Below, one piece after another: positions 1-8,254 of a DNA stretch of 64,000 nt. The notes beneath the pieces were generated by a model, which searched no databases, was not told the DNA's origin, and saw nothing but the letters and a program-made list of their open reading frames with translations. Every line of letters starts with the position of its first letter. Positions within the stretch are counted from its first letter, which is position 1. A program made the position numbers and the translations under genes. Source of the stretch: CAVZXS01 sp963779325 (GTDB lineage Bacteria > Bacteroidota > Bacteroidia > Chitinophagales > Chitinophagaceae); NCBI GenBank assembly GCA_963779325.1, contig CAVZXS010000002.1, forward strand, positions 124,001 through 188,000. Reading direction: 5' to 3'.

Positions 1-60
1 GCAGAGGTATCGCCTCAAATGTACCGGGATACTGTGGGGTATGCAAAAATGATGGCGTAA
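1..60 (+). CDS. C-terminal end of an unidentified protein (truncated by window start)
   Basis: Frame 1 is open from the first base and ends at TAA 58-60, giving 19 residues that end in GYAKMMA. The nitrilase starts 51 bases further on in the same direction, so the two could be co-transcribed. The fragment is too short to assign a family. It could also be a chance open frame, although the reading frame and the gene spacing look natural. Confidence 0.45.
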   Translation, partial: AEVSPQMYRDTVGYAKMMA

Positions 61-110
61 GAACCAATTCAATCACTCTTACTTACAATAGTTTCGTGTA
101 TTTTTAATCC

Positions 111-1049
111 ATGAATACACTTAAGATTGCCATCATTCAGCAAAAACCCGTACATCTCAATCTTGCTGCAAGTTTGGGAAAAGCATTGCAATATATAAAT
201 GAAGCTGCAGCCAAAGGAGCGCAGTTCATTGTTTTTGGAGAAACCTGGCTCAGCGGCTATCCTTCCTGGATTGATCATTGCCCGGAAATGGCGCAATGGA
301 ATAATGATACAGTGAAAGATGTATTTGCACTTATGCATGCCAACAGTGTTGATGTAGCGGGAGAAGAAATAAAAACGTTGTGTGCAGCGGCAAAAGAAAA
401 GAATGTTTTTCTTTGTATGGGTATCAATGAAAAAGTTACAAGCGGTATTGGCGGCGGCACCATTTATAATTCCTTTATTTTTGTAAACAGTAACGGCGAA
501 ATAGTTAATCATCATCGTAAATTGGTCCCAACGTTTAATGAAAAATTATTATACGGTTACGGCGATGCGGCGGGATTAAAAACTGTTGACAGCGCTTGGG
601 GAAAAATAGGCGGACTGATTTGCTGGGAACATTGGATGCCGATGAACCGGCAGGCATTGCATAATGAAAATGAAATGATACATGTGGCGCTCTGGCCCAC
701 GGTACATGAAATGCACCAGGTGGCGAGCCGCCAGTATGCATTTGAAGGCAGGTGTTTTGTAATCGCCGCAGGGCAAATGTTGCAGGCTAAAGATTTTCCC
801 GCCACATTAAAATTACCTGATTACCTGGCTGCTGATCCGGATAAGTATGTGCTCAACGGCGGCAGTTGCGTAATTGATCCCAAAGGAAATTATTTATTGA
901 CACCGCAATTTGATAAAGAAGAAATTTTGTATTGCACCATTGATAATTTTGATATGGCTATTAAAGAAAAACTTACGCTGGATACAAGCGGTCATTACAG
1001 CCGATGGGATATTTTTGATTTTAATGTAAACAGAAGAAGAAAAGAGTAA
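111..1049 (+). CDS. Nitrilase / carbon-nitrogen hydrolase family protein
   Basis: The 312-residue protein has the Glu-Lys-Cys triad of the carbon-nitrogen hydrolase superfamily. Glu44 lies in GETWLSGYPSW, Lys137 in HHRKLVPT and Cys171 in GLICWEHWMPMNR. The CWEHWMP context matches the true nitrilase branch, which converts organic nitriles to carboxylic acids and ammonia, better than the amidase branches. There is no signal peptide, so it should be cytoplasmic and, as in the family, oligomeric. Length is normal and the ATG start gives a full N-terminal beta strand (LKIAIIQ). The substrate cannot be told from sequence. The VOC gene downstream is on the opposite strand. Confidence 0.9.
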   Translation: MNTLKIAIIQQKPVHLNLAASLGKALQYINEAAAKGAQFIVFGETWLSGYPSWIDHCPEMAQWNNDTVKDVFALMHANSVDVAGEEIKTLCAAAKEKNVFLCMGINEKVTSGIGGGTIYNSFIFVNSNGEIVNHHRKLVPTFNEKLLYGYGDAAGLKTVDSAWGKIGGLICWEHWMPMNRQALHNENEMIHVALWPTVHEMHQVASRQYAFEGRCFVIAAGQMLQAKDFPATLKLPDYLAADPDKYVLNGGSCVIDPKGNYLLTPQFDKEEILYCTIDNFDMAIKEKLTLDTSGHYSRWDIFDFNVNRRRKE

Positions 1050-1055
1050 CTTTTA

Positions 1056-1193
1056 CTAAAACATAAAACCATAACTGATATAACCGCCCGGCAAAAAATC
1101 ATTCTTAATAAACCCCGGCGAAATTCCTATCCAAAATAAACTTTTGTCACCATATTTTCTGTAGCCAAGGTTCATGTTCGCATAAAACAAGTT
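1056..1193 (-). pseudogene. C-terminal remnant of an outer-membrane beta-barrel protein
   Basis: Directly after the TAA of the VOC gene, in the same reading frame, 45 sense codons run to a TAG at 1056-1058. The peptide alternates aromatic and polar residues (NMNLGYRKYGDKSLFWIGI, then GGYISYGFMF) and ends in Phe, like the last strands of a bacterial outer-membrane barrel. No start codon or barrel body lies upstream, because the VOC gene occupies that place. I read it as the tail of a gene whose body was deleted. The family is not identifiable. Confidence 0.5.
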
Positions 1194-1550
1194 TTAAACA
1201 CTCTGACCAAAAGTCAACAGATTATTGTCCGGGTCAAGCAATGAAAACTTCTTTTGACCCCAAGGTTTTGTCTGCAATGGCGCATTGCGGTGTATAGTTA
1301 CTTTATTGTCTAAAAGCGATTGATACAAACTGTCAATAGTATCCGTTCTAATATAAACTTGCCCGTAATTTTCTTTCGAGTCAAGCTCTTTAAACTCAAA
1401 AAAATGAATTTGAATTCTCTCTTTTTGAACCATTAAATATTCATCATAGTCTGCACTTACGAATGGCTGAAAGCCCAGCTTGTTTATATAAAACTTACGA
1501 GTGACGGTTTTGTCACGCATTGGTAATTTGGGGTTTATGTTAGTAAGCAT
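1194..1550 (-). CDS. VOC family protein (glyoxalase/bleomycin-resistance type)
   Basis: The 118-residue protein has the paired beta-alpha-beta-beta-beta layout of the vicinal-oxygen-chelate fold. The N-terminal half reads LPMRDKTVTRKFYINKLGF and the C-terminal half ends FSLLDPDNNLLTFGQ, the strand that usually carries the last metal-binding Glu; here that position appears not to be Glu. This resembles bleomycin-resistance-type binding proteins more than glyoxalase I. The substrate is unknown. The stop codon is followed in frame by the outer-membrane protein remnant, so the gene may have arrived by insertion or deletion at that site. Confidence 0.8.
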   Translation of the reverse strand: MLTNINPKLPMRDKTVTRKFYINKLGFQPFVSADYDEYLMVQKERIQIHFFEFKELDSKENYGQVYIRTDTIDSLYQSLLDNKVTIHRNAPLQTKPWGQKKFSLLDPDNNLLTFGQSV

Positions 1551-1798
1551 GTTTTATGAGTTATGTAAATGTAAAACTAATTTTCAAAGTGTTAGTTGCA
1601 GTATTGCGAAGTCTTGCAGTTCCATATATCTTTTATTTACTGCATTGTCAACGGGCTAAATAATTTTATTAATCCAAACCCGGTTTCGAGGGAAATAAAA
1701 TTCATCAATCACCCTGTCATTTTTTCACTAAAAATACACCGGCATTGTTTTTACGCTCAGCAGTTGTTATCATTTTTATTAACTAAAAAAGTAAAAAC

Positions 1799-2197
1799 AT
1801 GTACAACAATCAGTCATGTGCCGCAAAAGGCAACGCTTACGGAAACTCCGCCAGGTCGGGGTTTATCCGATCTATGCAACGGGCATCCGTTAACATTTAC
1901 AAGACAGACAGCAGCTATGAAATGCTGGTGTTTGCACCGGGCCGTATTAAAGAACATTTTCATTTAGCAGTAAATGGAAATGAGTTAACCGTTTCTTATA
2001 CACCACCCGAAGGTTTTCCAAGACCGGAATGGGTGCTGCGTGAGTACAGCCGCGGCGGTTTTAAAAGAAACTTTACATTAAATGAAAGCATCGACACTGC
2101 CAAGATTGCTGCAAAATATGCAGACGGCGTGTTGCAGGTTACCCTGCCCATAGTTGCCGGTAAGGAAAATGTACAGCAGGAAATTGTGATTAATTAA
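1799..2197 (+). CDS. Hsp20 / alpha-crystallin small heat-shock protein
   Basis: The 132-residue protein carries an alpha-crystallin domain at about residues 28-125. Recognisable parts are the first strands (VNIYKTDSSYEMLVFAPG), the loop YTPPEGFPRPEWVLREYSRGGFKR, and the closing strand YADGVLQVTLPI, a version of the family A-x-x-x-n-GvL motif. Small heat-shock proteins hold unfolding proteins in a refoldable state without ATP. The start was chosen at the ATG following an A-rich leader. A strong terminator follows. A second, divergent Hsp20 lies at the other end of the window. Confidence 0.92.
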   Translation: MYNNQSCAAKGNAYGNSARSGFIRSMQRASVNIYKTDSSYEMLVFAPGRIKEHFHLAVNGNELTVSYTPPEGFPRPEWVLREYSRGGFKRNFTLNESIDTAKIAAKYADGVLQVTLPIVAGKENVQQEIVIN

Positions 2198-2214
2198 TTC
2201 AGTAATCTTAAAAG

Positions 2215-2243
2215 AAACGGGCAGGAATACTGCCCGTTTTTAA
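2215..2243 (+). terminator. Rho-independent terminator after the Hsp20 gene
   Basis: AAACGGGCAG (2215-2224) pairs perfectly with CTGCCCGTTT (2230-2239) around a five-base loop, and a T run follows. It begins 17 bases after the Hsp20 stop codon. It also lies just beyond the end of the convergent debranching-enzyme gene. Confidence 0.85.
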
Positions 2244-2265
2244 TTTTCCTTAGTTTATAATTCGA

Positions 2266-4413
2266 TCAAGTTGCCGTAATGTTTTTGACAGCTTTGATTT
2301 TCTTAATGCTGACACTTTCTTTTTTAGCAGAATCAAAGAGTGAATAATCTTTCATAACTCTCAATATCTCCGCAACGCCCCACGCCTGTGCAATACACCC
2401 CCGCGGATGATACGGCGCATCGGCATCAAATATTTCTGAAACAGAACCGATACATCCTTCATTCAAATGATAACGGAAATGTTCAATCACTTTGAGTGCA
2501 ACAGACTTCCGACTTCCGGCTTCCAACCTCATTATTGCATCCACATAAGCCCCCAGTAACCAACTCCACACTGTTCCTTCGTGGTAAGAAGAATCCCTGT
2601 GCCATTGGTCGCCGCCATACTGATGGACATAATGAACATCATCAGCAGGTAAAGTTCTCAATCCAACGGGAGTGTATAATTTTTCTTCAATAATTTTTAA
2701 AATAGTTTTTGCTTTTTCTCCTTCTACCAATGCAAATGGCAGGCTGATGGCAAATAACTGATTGGGACGAAGTGTCGAATCAGATTTGCCGTTTTCATCA
2801 ATCACATCATACAGATAATTGCCCCGCCCGGATGAACCCCGCCTGAATGACTCAGTCGGGCAGGCGTTCGGACGGGCTTCTTCATACCAAAACATTCTAT
2901 CAAAACTTTCTTTTGCTTTTGCTGCACTTAGCTCAACCAACTCCGCATCATTTTCCTGTTCGTTCATACGCAGCAGTTCAGCAAATATTTTCAATGCATT
3001 ATACCACAGTGCCTGTATCTCCACCGGTTTTCCCATCCTGGGTGTAACCACCCAAGTACCAATTCTTGCATCCATCCATGTTAACTGCTGGCCTGTTTCT
3101 CCGGCATACAGCAAACCATCATCATCCACATGAATATTGTATCGTGTTCCTTTAAAATGCCAATCAATAATATTTTTTAATACGGGAAGAATTTCTTTAA
3201 TAATAAATGTTTCATCACCTGTAGCGTCTAAATATTTTTTGATTGCAATGAAATACCAAAGTGTTCCATCTACGTTATTATACTCAGGCGGTTCATTATT
3301 GTCTTGAAAGCGATTGGGCAGCATACCCATGCTCACACTTTGTGCAAATGCAGAAATAATTTTCTTTGCATCCTCATAACGACCGGTACTTAAACAAAGA
3401 CCGGGCAAACTAATCATGGTGTCTCTTCCCCAGTCGGTGAACCAATGATAGCCGGCGATGATGGTGGCGCCCTCCCCGACCTCCCCCTGCGAGGAGGGGA
3501 CTTTAGAACCCTCTGATTGTTGGATAAATCTTTTTACAATGAATTGGTCGGCGGCAAGAATAAGCTGTTGCAGCATTTCATCTTCAGGTTGCCCTTCTAT
3601 TAATTTTTCTCTTCTTAGTTTTTCTTTTTTTAATAACTCAATTGCATTTCTTCCAGCAGGATTTTCAGTTGATAGAATAATTCCGATTTTATCTCCTTCT
3701 TTTAATGTAATGGAAAAATGACCCGGGTTAAATAAATCTTCATCAAAGTCTAACCCGCGGTATTTTTCTACGGCGTAGTTAAAATGTAAGAACCAGTCGG
3801 GGTGGTGGTGATAATCGCCACCGGGAATATTGATATAAATAACAGGCGTATCATTATATAATTTTGTTATAAATGTATCATTTGTAAATTCTGCATTACG
3901 GTTCACCGCATCATTGGCATGCATCATGGAATGATAACCGCGACCGGATAGTAACGGTAACAGTTCCAATTGAAATGCGGGTGGTGCTTTAATGACTTCA
4001 TAAACGATAACGGTTGTGTTCTCGTTATGAATCATCGCAATTGTTTTCTTTAACTCAATCTCTTTTATTTCATAAACCCACTCAGGGCAAAAATCTTTTG
4101 TAAAGCTTTTTAAATTCTGATAACCGTTGGGATGAACCACATTGTTTTGATATTGATTGCTTCCAAGTTCATATCGCTGATCATTCAATACAATTGTTTC
4201 ATCCAGCTTTGATACAAATGCCATTCTTTCTGCAGGCGGTTTGGTAGCAGCTATTAACAATCCATGATAGCGGCGGGTGTTGCAACCGATGATGGAGGAG
4301 GAAGCCCAGCCGCCGAGGCCGTTTGTTTCGAGCCATTCGGCCTCCTCCAAACCTCCTCCAAAGGAGGAGGCTTTTGAAGAGTCTGATACTTTGAAGATAT
4401 TTTTTGATTTCAT
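2266..4413 (-). CDS. Glycogen debranching enzyme (amylo-alpha-1,6-glucosidase family)
   Basis: The 715-residue protein has an N-terminal debranching domain (about residues 26-290, with NGLGGWASSSIIGCNTRRYHG) and a C-terminal (alpha/alpha)6 catalytic domain (about 315-690). Catalytic-domain landmarks are GYHWFTDWGRDTMISLPG, LTWMDARIG and GDQWHRDSSYHEGTVW. It should hydrolyse alpha-1,6 branch points in glycogen-like glucan in the cytoplasm. Four segments look inserted in frame by repeat DNA: about residues 12-25, 299-316, 513-531 and 630-637; see the separate repeat entries. They fall between conserved blocks, so the enzyme may still work. It is transcribed leftward, downstream of the GH63-like gene. 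Confidence 0.93.
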   Translation of the reverse strand: MKSKNIFKVSDSSKASSFGGGLEEAEWLETNGLGGWASSSIIGCNTRRYHGLLIAATKPPAERMAFVSKLDETIVLNDQRYELGSNQYQNNVVHPNGYQNLKSFTKDFCPEWVYEIKEIELKKTIAMIHNENTTVIVYEVIKAPPAFQLELLPLLSGRGYHSMMHANDAVNRNAEFTNDTFITKLYNDTPVIYINIPGGDYHHHPDWFLHFNYAVEKYRGLDFDEDLFNPGHFSITLKEGDKIGIILSTENPAGRNAIELLKKEKLRREKLIEGQPEDEMLQQLILAADQFIVKRFIQQSEGSKVPSSQGEVGEGATIIAGYHWFTDWGRDTMISLPGLCLSTGRYEDAKKIISAFAQSVSMGMLPNRFQDNNEPPEYNNVDGTLWYFIAIKKYLDATGDETFIIKEILPVLKNIIDWHFKGTRYNIHVDDDGLLYAGETGQQLTWMDARIGTWVVTPRMGKPVEIQALWYNALKIFAELLRMNEQENDAELVELSAAKAKESFDRMFWYEEARPNACPTESFRRGSSGRGNYLYDVIDENGKSDSTLRPNQLFAISLPFALVEGEKAKTILKIIEEKLYTPVGLRTLPADDVHYVHQYGGDQWHRDSSYHEGTVWSWLLGAYVDAIMRLEAGSRKSVALKVIEHFRYHLNEGCIGSVSEIFDADAPYHPRGCIAQAWGVAEILRVMKDYSLFDSAKKESVSIKKIKAVKNITAT
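2504..2524 (-). repeat. Three 7-bp tandem units inside the debranching-enzyme gene
   Basis: GACTTCC, GACTTCC and GGCTTCC follow one another (plus-strand reading). The 21 bases equal seven codons, so the frame is kept. The segment encodes about residues 630-637 (LEAGSRKS), between two helices of the catalytic domain. Confidence 0.6.
2822..2880. repeat. GC-rich palindromic insertion within the debranching-enzyme gene
   Basis: This stretch is far more GC-rich than its surroundings and is made of overlapping inverted motifs such as CCCGCCTGA, GGGCAGGCG and CGGACGGGC. It encodes about residues 513-531, a charged Arg/Gly/Ser-rich segment between FWYEE and NYLYDVID. Related GC-rich words occur in the hairpin at 9747-9768. 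I infer an inserted repeat that has been kept in frame. Confidence 0.65.
3470..3517. repeat. CCTCCCC/GGAGGGG palindrome within the debranching-enzyme gene
   Basis: CCTCCCCCTGCGAGGAGGGG is flanked by further CCTCCCC words and by GGACTTTAGAACC. On the coding strand it reads AAAGTCCCCTCC, a phrase typical of dispersed palindromes in Bacteroidetes genomes. It encodes about residues 299-316 (SEGSKVPSSQGEVGEG), just before the conserved IIAGYHWFTDWGRD block. Confidence 0.7.
4341..4387. repeat. CCTCCTCC/GGAGGAGG palindrome within the debranching-enzyme gene
   Basis: CCTCCTCC-AAA-GGAGGAGG forms a perfect hairpin next to another CCTCCTCC copy. It encodes about residues 12-25 (SSKASSFGGGLEEA), immediately before EWLETNGLGGW, where the conserved domain begins. 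Confidence 0.7.
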
Positions 4414-4503
4414 GTTTTTGCTTTTCTAAATACACTTTCGAATTATGTTGACTAAAGAATTATAGTTGATATGGAAGAACAAATGTCCGGTAAAGTAATG
4501 AAG

Positions 4504-4550
4504 CTCCGCCTCCTCTCTACAGGAGAGGAGGTTGGGAGGAGAGGCTTTGT
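4504..4550. repeat. CCTCCTCT/AGGAGAGG palindrome at the 3' end of the GH63-like gene
   Basis: CCTCCTCTC-TACA-GGAGAGGAGG forms a hairpin and is followed by GGGAGGAGAGGC. On the minus strand the GH63-like reading frame runs into the repeat, which supplies its last residues (SQPPLL) and the stop codon at 4517-4519. Confidence 0.7.
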
Positions 4551-7156
4551 ATCAACTCCGCCACCACACCCGTCCATCCTGTTTGATGCGATGCACCAAC
4601 GCCTCTTGCCGTATCGCCATGAAAATATTCATAGAATAAAATCAGGTTTTTAAAATGTGCGTCATCACGGTATAACGCATAGTTATCATTTGCAGGGCGG
4701 TTGCCGTTTTCATCTTTTTCAAAAATGCTCACCAATCGTTTGGATATTTCATTCGACACTTCACTTAGTGCCATCTGCTTACCACTGCCTGTCGGGAATT
4801 CTACTTTACAATCATCGCCATAATAATTACAATACTGTTTCAATGCTTTTACCAATAAGTAATTCATCGGCATCCATACGGGGCCTCGCCAGTTACTGTT
4901 ACCGCCAAATAAAGATGATGTTCCTTCGGCCGGCTCATAATCCAAACCAAATTCTTCTCCATTAATATTAACCGAATAACCCTGCTCATGAATTTTTGAA
5001 ATAGAACGAATGCCGCCTTTGCTTAAAAATTCTTTTTCATCTAATAACGCTTTTAATAATTTTTGCAAACGGCTTTTGGGTACAAGGCTTAATAAAATAT
5101 CATCATGCTCTTTTCCATCGGACCCTGCGGGTAAATCTTCTATTACTAAATACTGCCCGTTATCTTCCCTGTATTTTTGAAACCATTTTAATCTTCTGTG
5201 AAACTCAGGAACTTTTTCGAGCAAATCTTTTTTCAAAACAAATACTGCAAACAAAGTAGAGAGTCCAACCAATGAACGAACTTTCAAAGGAATATATCTT
5301 CCGTCGGGCATTGAAAGCACATCATAAAAAAATCCTTCTTCCTCATCCCAACTACCCGTCCAGTTTTCGCCCATACGGTTTAAACTCTCAGCGATGTAAA
5401 CAAAGTGTTCAAAGAATTTTGTTGTTACATCTTCATAGTTGGAATTATGCTGCGCCAGCTCCAGCGCCATCTCCAGCATATTCAAACAATACATCGCCAT
5501 CCAGCTTGTACCATCGGCTTGTTCTAATTGTCCACCGCCGGGTATCATATTACTTCTGTCGAACACACCAATATTATCTAATCCTAAAAAACCGCCCTCA
5601 AATACGTTGTTTCCTTTATGATCTTTACGGTTTACCCACCATGTAAAATTGATCAGCAGTTTCTGAAATACTTTTTCTAAAAAATCAATATCGCCTTTGC
5701 CCGATTTTTCTTTTTCCAGTTTATACACCTGCAAACAACTCCATGCATGCACGGGCGGATTCACATCACCAAAACTCCATTCGTATGCCGGCAACTGACC
5801 GTTGGGGTGCATATACCATTCACGCAAAAACAAAATCAATTGTTCTTTTGCAAACTGCGGATCAATCATACTCAACGGCACGCAATGAAAAGCCAGGTCC
5901 CAGGCAGCATACCAGGGGTATTCCCATTTATCGGGCATCGAAATAATATCTTCATTATTCAATGAATGCCAGTGATGATTGCGTCCTGTCTTTCTTTCTT
6001 CGGGCGGCGCCGGTTGTCCTTTATCGCCATTCAGCCATTTGGGAATATCAATATTAAAGTATTGCTTACTCCACAACATGCCTGCAAAAGCCTGCCGTTG
6101 TATATTCCGTAGTTCTTTATCTTTTGTTGCAGTAATGTTATTGTAAAATTCGTCTGCTTCTTTAATTCGGGTTGCAAACAACTCGTCAAATGATTTATCA
6201 AATTGATTTTCGCTTGGCGCATGTTTGCTCAATCTTAATTTGATTGTAACGGATGATTGCGCAGGAATAGTAAATTCATATAGCGGAGAAAATTTCGTTC
6301 CTTCTTTTTTGGTCTCTAATAAATCGTAATTGCCTGTAACAACTGCCGCGTGAAAAGTATCTTTTACAAATGGCGTTACATTGGGTTGGCTGTACAACCT
6401 TTCTGTATTAGTTTCATTCTCGGTAAATAATTTCCTTGCAGGCGTTTCGAAAGAAAAATAATAGTCACCTGCCTCGGGATGATGCAACTTCACCGTTCTA
6501 TCATCTGTCAATTTCATCGTCGGTTTTTCTTTTATCAAACCAAAGCTCCACAAATTTCTGAACCACAATGCAGGCAATACGGCAATATAAGCCGCATCAT
6601 TACCACGGTTATGAATACTTATACGAATACACAAATCTTCCGCATCATTTTTTGCATACTCGGTAAATACATCAAAATATTTTCCTTCATTAAATAAGCC
6701 CGTGTCCAACAACTCGTATTCCTTTTCAAATTTATTTCTGTTGCGGTTTGTATTTACCAAATCTGCATACGGATATTCCGCCTGCGGATATTTGTACAAA
6801 TGTTTCATGTACGAATGCGTTGGCGTACTGTCTAAATAATAATATAACTCCTTCACATCCTCACCATGATTGCCTTCATTGCCCGTCAACCCGAACATCC
6901 GTTCCTTCAATATCGGGTCTTTGCCGTTCCACAATGCAATGGCAAAACAAATACGTTGCATATCATCACTGATACCTGCAATACCATCTTCGCCCCAGCG
7001 ATACACACGACTCCGTGCATGGTCGTGCGGAAAATAATCCCATGCTTCACCATGCTCACTATAATCTTCACGCACCGTTCCCCATTGGCGTTCGCTGAGG
7101 TATGGCCCCCATTTTTTCCAAGACGAATCTTCTAGTCTTTTTTGTTCTGTGTTCAT
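4517..7156 (-). CDS. GH63-like (MGH1-type) alpha-glucosidase
   Basis: The 879-residue protein resembles the cytoplasmic bacterial GH63/MGH1-type glucosidases. The N-terminal half is a beta-rich domain (WGTVREDYSEHGEAWDYFPHD, RWGEDGIAGISDD). The C-terminal half is an (alpha/alpha)6 barrel with WYAAWDLAFHCVPLSMIDP, EGGFLGLDNIGVFDRS and NWRGPVWMPMNYLLV. There is no signal peptide, so it likely acts on intracellular oligosaccharides or glucans. The debranching gene starts about 100 bases downstream on the same strand, suggesting an operon. The exact linkage cleaved is uncertain. The last few residues come from a repeat element, so the original C terminus may have been replaced. Confidence 0.88.
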   Translation of the reverse strand: MNTEQKRLEDSSWKKWGPYLSERQWGTVREDYSEHGEAWDYFPHDHARSRVYRWGEDGIAGISDDMQRICFAIALWNGKDPILKERMFGLTGNEGNHGEDVKELYYYLDSTPTHSYMKHLYKYPQAEYPYADLVNTNRNRNKFEKEYELLDTGLFNEGKYFDVFTEYAKNDAEDLCIRISIHNRGNDAAYIAVLPALWFRNLWSFGLIKEKPTMKLTDDRTVKLHHPEAGDYYFSFETPARKLFTENETNTERLYSQPNVTPFVKDTFHAAVVTGNYDLLETKKEGTKFSPLYEFTIPAQSSVTIKLRLSKHAPSENQFDKSFDELFATRIKEADEFYNNITATKDKELRNIQRQAFAGMLWSKQYFNIDIPKWLNGDKGQPAPPEERKTGRNHHWHSLNNEDIISMPDKWEYPWYAAWDLAFHCVPLSMIDPQFAKEQLILFLREWYMHPNGQLPAYEWSFGDVNPPVHAWSCLQVYKLEKEKSGKGDIDFLEKVFQKLLINFTWWVNRKDHKGNNVFEGGFLGLDNIGVFDRSNMIPGGGQLEQADGTSWMAMYCLNMLEMALELAQHNSNYEDVTTKFFEHFVYIAESLNRMGENWTGSWDEEEGFFYDVLSMPDGRYIPLKVRSLVGLSTLFAVFVLKKDLLEKVPEFHRRLKWFQKYREDNGQYLVIEDLPAGSDGKEHDDILLSLVPKSRLQKLLKALLDEKEFLSKGGIRSISKIHEQGYSVNINGEEFGLDYEPAEGTSSLFGGNSNWRGPVWMPMNYLLVKALKQYCNYYGDDCKVEFPTGSGKQMALSEVSNEISKRLVSIFEKDENGNRPANDNYALYRDDAHFKNLILFYEYFHGDTARGVGASHQTGWTGVVAELIQSLSSQPPLL

Positions 7157-7289
7157 TGGTTAGTTTTTTATAAATTTTTTTTACTTAGCTTTTGTACTAC
7201 TATTAAGCTTCGGTTGCGTCGTCGAAGACCCCGAGTAAGATTTGTGCGCTGCTTCGGGGCACACTTGTACGTTCTGTTCGCGATTCAAC

Positions 7290-7347
7290 AACCCACCCCG
7301 GTCGTTTTAATTTATAGTTTACCAAATTCGCCCCTCCAAGGAGGGGA
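7290..7347. repeat. AACCCACCCC...CCCCTCC/GGAGGGG dispersed repeat
   Basis: AACCCACCCC (7290-7299) is followed after about 30 bases by CCCCTCC-AA-GGAGGGG (7331-7346). The same order occurs at 23904-23965 and, inverted, at 35286-35373. It lies in the 284-base gap between the SDR and GH63-like genes. The rest of that gap (7203-7285) holds TTCGGTTGCGTCGTCGAAG and CCCCGAG/CTTCGGGG words that also look like dispersed repeat DNA. Confidence 0.65.
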
Positions 7348-7411
7348 AGTGTTCTATGTCCGGAGTAACTTTCTACTTTAGAAAACATTATAATTAGAAA
7401 TGAATATCCTT

Positions 7412-7442
7412 CCTAAGTTCCCCCTTCGGGGGACAGGGGGCT
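7412..7442. repeat. CCCCC/GGGGG palindrome abutting the SDR stop codon
   Basis: CTAAGTTCCCCCTTCGGGGGACAGGGGG forms a tight hairpin (shown here as its two halves: CCCCC-TTC-GGGGG). The SDR stop codon TAG (7441-7443, minus strand) sits at its edge. Its position right at a gene end matches the other palindromes in this block. Confidence 0.65.
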
Positions 7443-8247
7443 ACCCATTATCCTCAAACCCCGGATACAACGTCATACCACCATCTACAAACAACGTTGT
7501 TCCGTTTACATAATCACTGTCATCACTTGCCAGCCATACAGCAGCTTTACCAATGTCTTCTACTTGTCCCACACGCTTCTGCGGAATCAGTTTCAATAAC
7601 TCCTGCAAATGCGCCTGTGTATCCCATGCATCATGATTGATAGGTGTTGCAATAGCACCCGGCGCAATGGAGTTAATGCGAATTTTTTTTGGCGCAAATT
7701 CCTGGGCAATGGTTTTCATCATCAGCATCACACCACCTTTGCTGGCAGCATAGTTGGCATGACCCGCCCAGGGAATTACTTCATGCACACTGCTCATACA
7801 AATAATTTTACCGGCACTTTTTGATTTCCCATTTACACCACGGCGCAAAAATTCTTTAATCGCCTCTCTTGCACAAAGGAATTGCCCCGTTAAATTTACA
7901 CCCAATACAAAGTTCCATTGTTCCAATGTCATTTCCGTAAATGGTGCATCTTTTTGTAACCCGGCATTATTTACTAAAATATCAACCGTACCGAATTGTT
8001 TTACCGTGTCGGCAAACATTTGCTGTACTTCGTCTTCTTTACTTACATCGCATTTGTAAGAAATAGCCGCACCGCCGCTACTATTAATATCTTTCACAAC
8101 GGTTTCTGCCATTTCTTTGACTCCTGGTACAGGGTAGTTTACTACAACACTTGCACCATTTTTCGCCAACTCTTTGGCACAGCCTGCTCCAATACCGCTG
8201 CCGGCACCGGTTATGATTGCTATTTGCCCTTTCAATTTTTGTTCCAT
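7441..8247 (-). CDS. Short-chain dehydrogenase, glucose 1-dehydrogenase type
   Basis: The 268-residue protein is a classical SDR. It has the cofactor motif TGAGSGIG (13-20), NNAG (93-96), catalytic Ser at 152/153, Tyr166 and Lys170 (YAASKGG), and the C-terminal GTTLFVDGGMTLYPGF, which is typical of bacterial glucose 1-dehydrogenases. These oxidise glucose to gluconolactone with NAD(P)+. The position among glucan-degrading genes fits a role on released glucose, but substrate range varies widely in this family. The gap to GH57 is 7 bases, so both are likely on one transcript. Confidence 0.88.
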   Translation of the reverse strand: MEQKLKGQIAIITGAGSGIGAGCAKELAKNGASVVVNYPVPGVKEMAETVVKDINSSGGAAISYKCDVSKEDEVQQMFADTVKQFGTVDILVNNAGLQKDAPFTEMTLEQWNFVLGVNLTGQFLCAREAIKEFLRRGVNGKSKSAGKIICMSSVHEVIPWAGHANYAASKGGVMLMMKTIAQEFAPKKIRINSIAPGAIATPINHDAWDTQAHLQELLKLIPQKRVGQVEDIGKAAVWLASDDSDYVNGTTLFVDGGMTLYPGFEDNG

Positions 8248-8254
8248 AATAATT

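Noticed and set aside
1596..1967. Open frame of 123 codons upstream of and overlapping the Hsp20 gene
   Set aside because: It overlaps the Hsp20 coding region in another frame and its composition is that of non-coding DNA.
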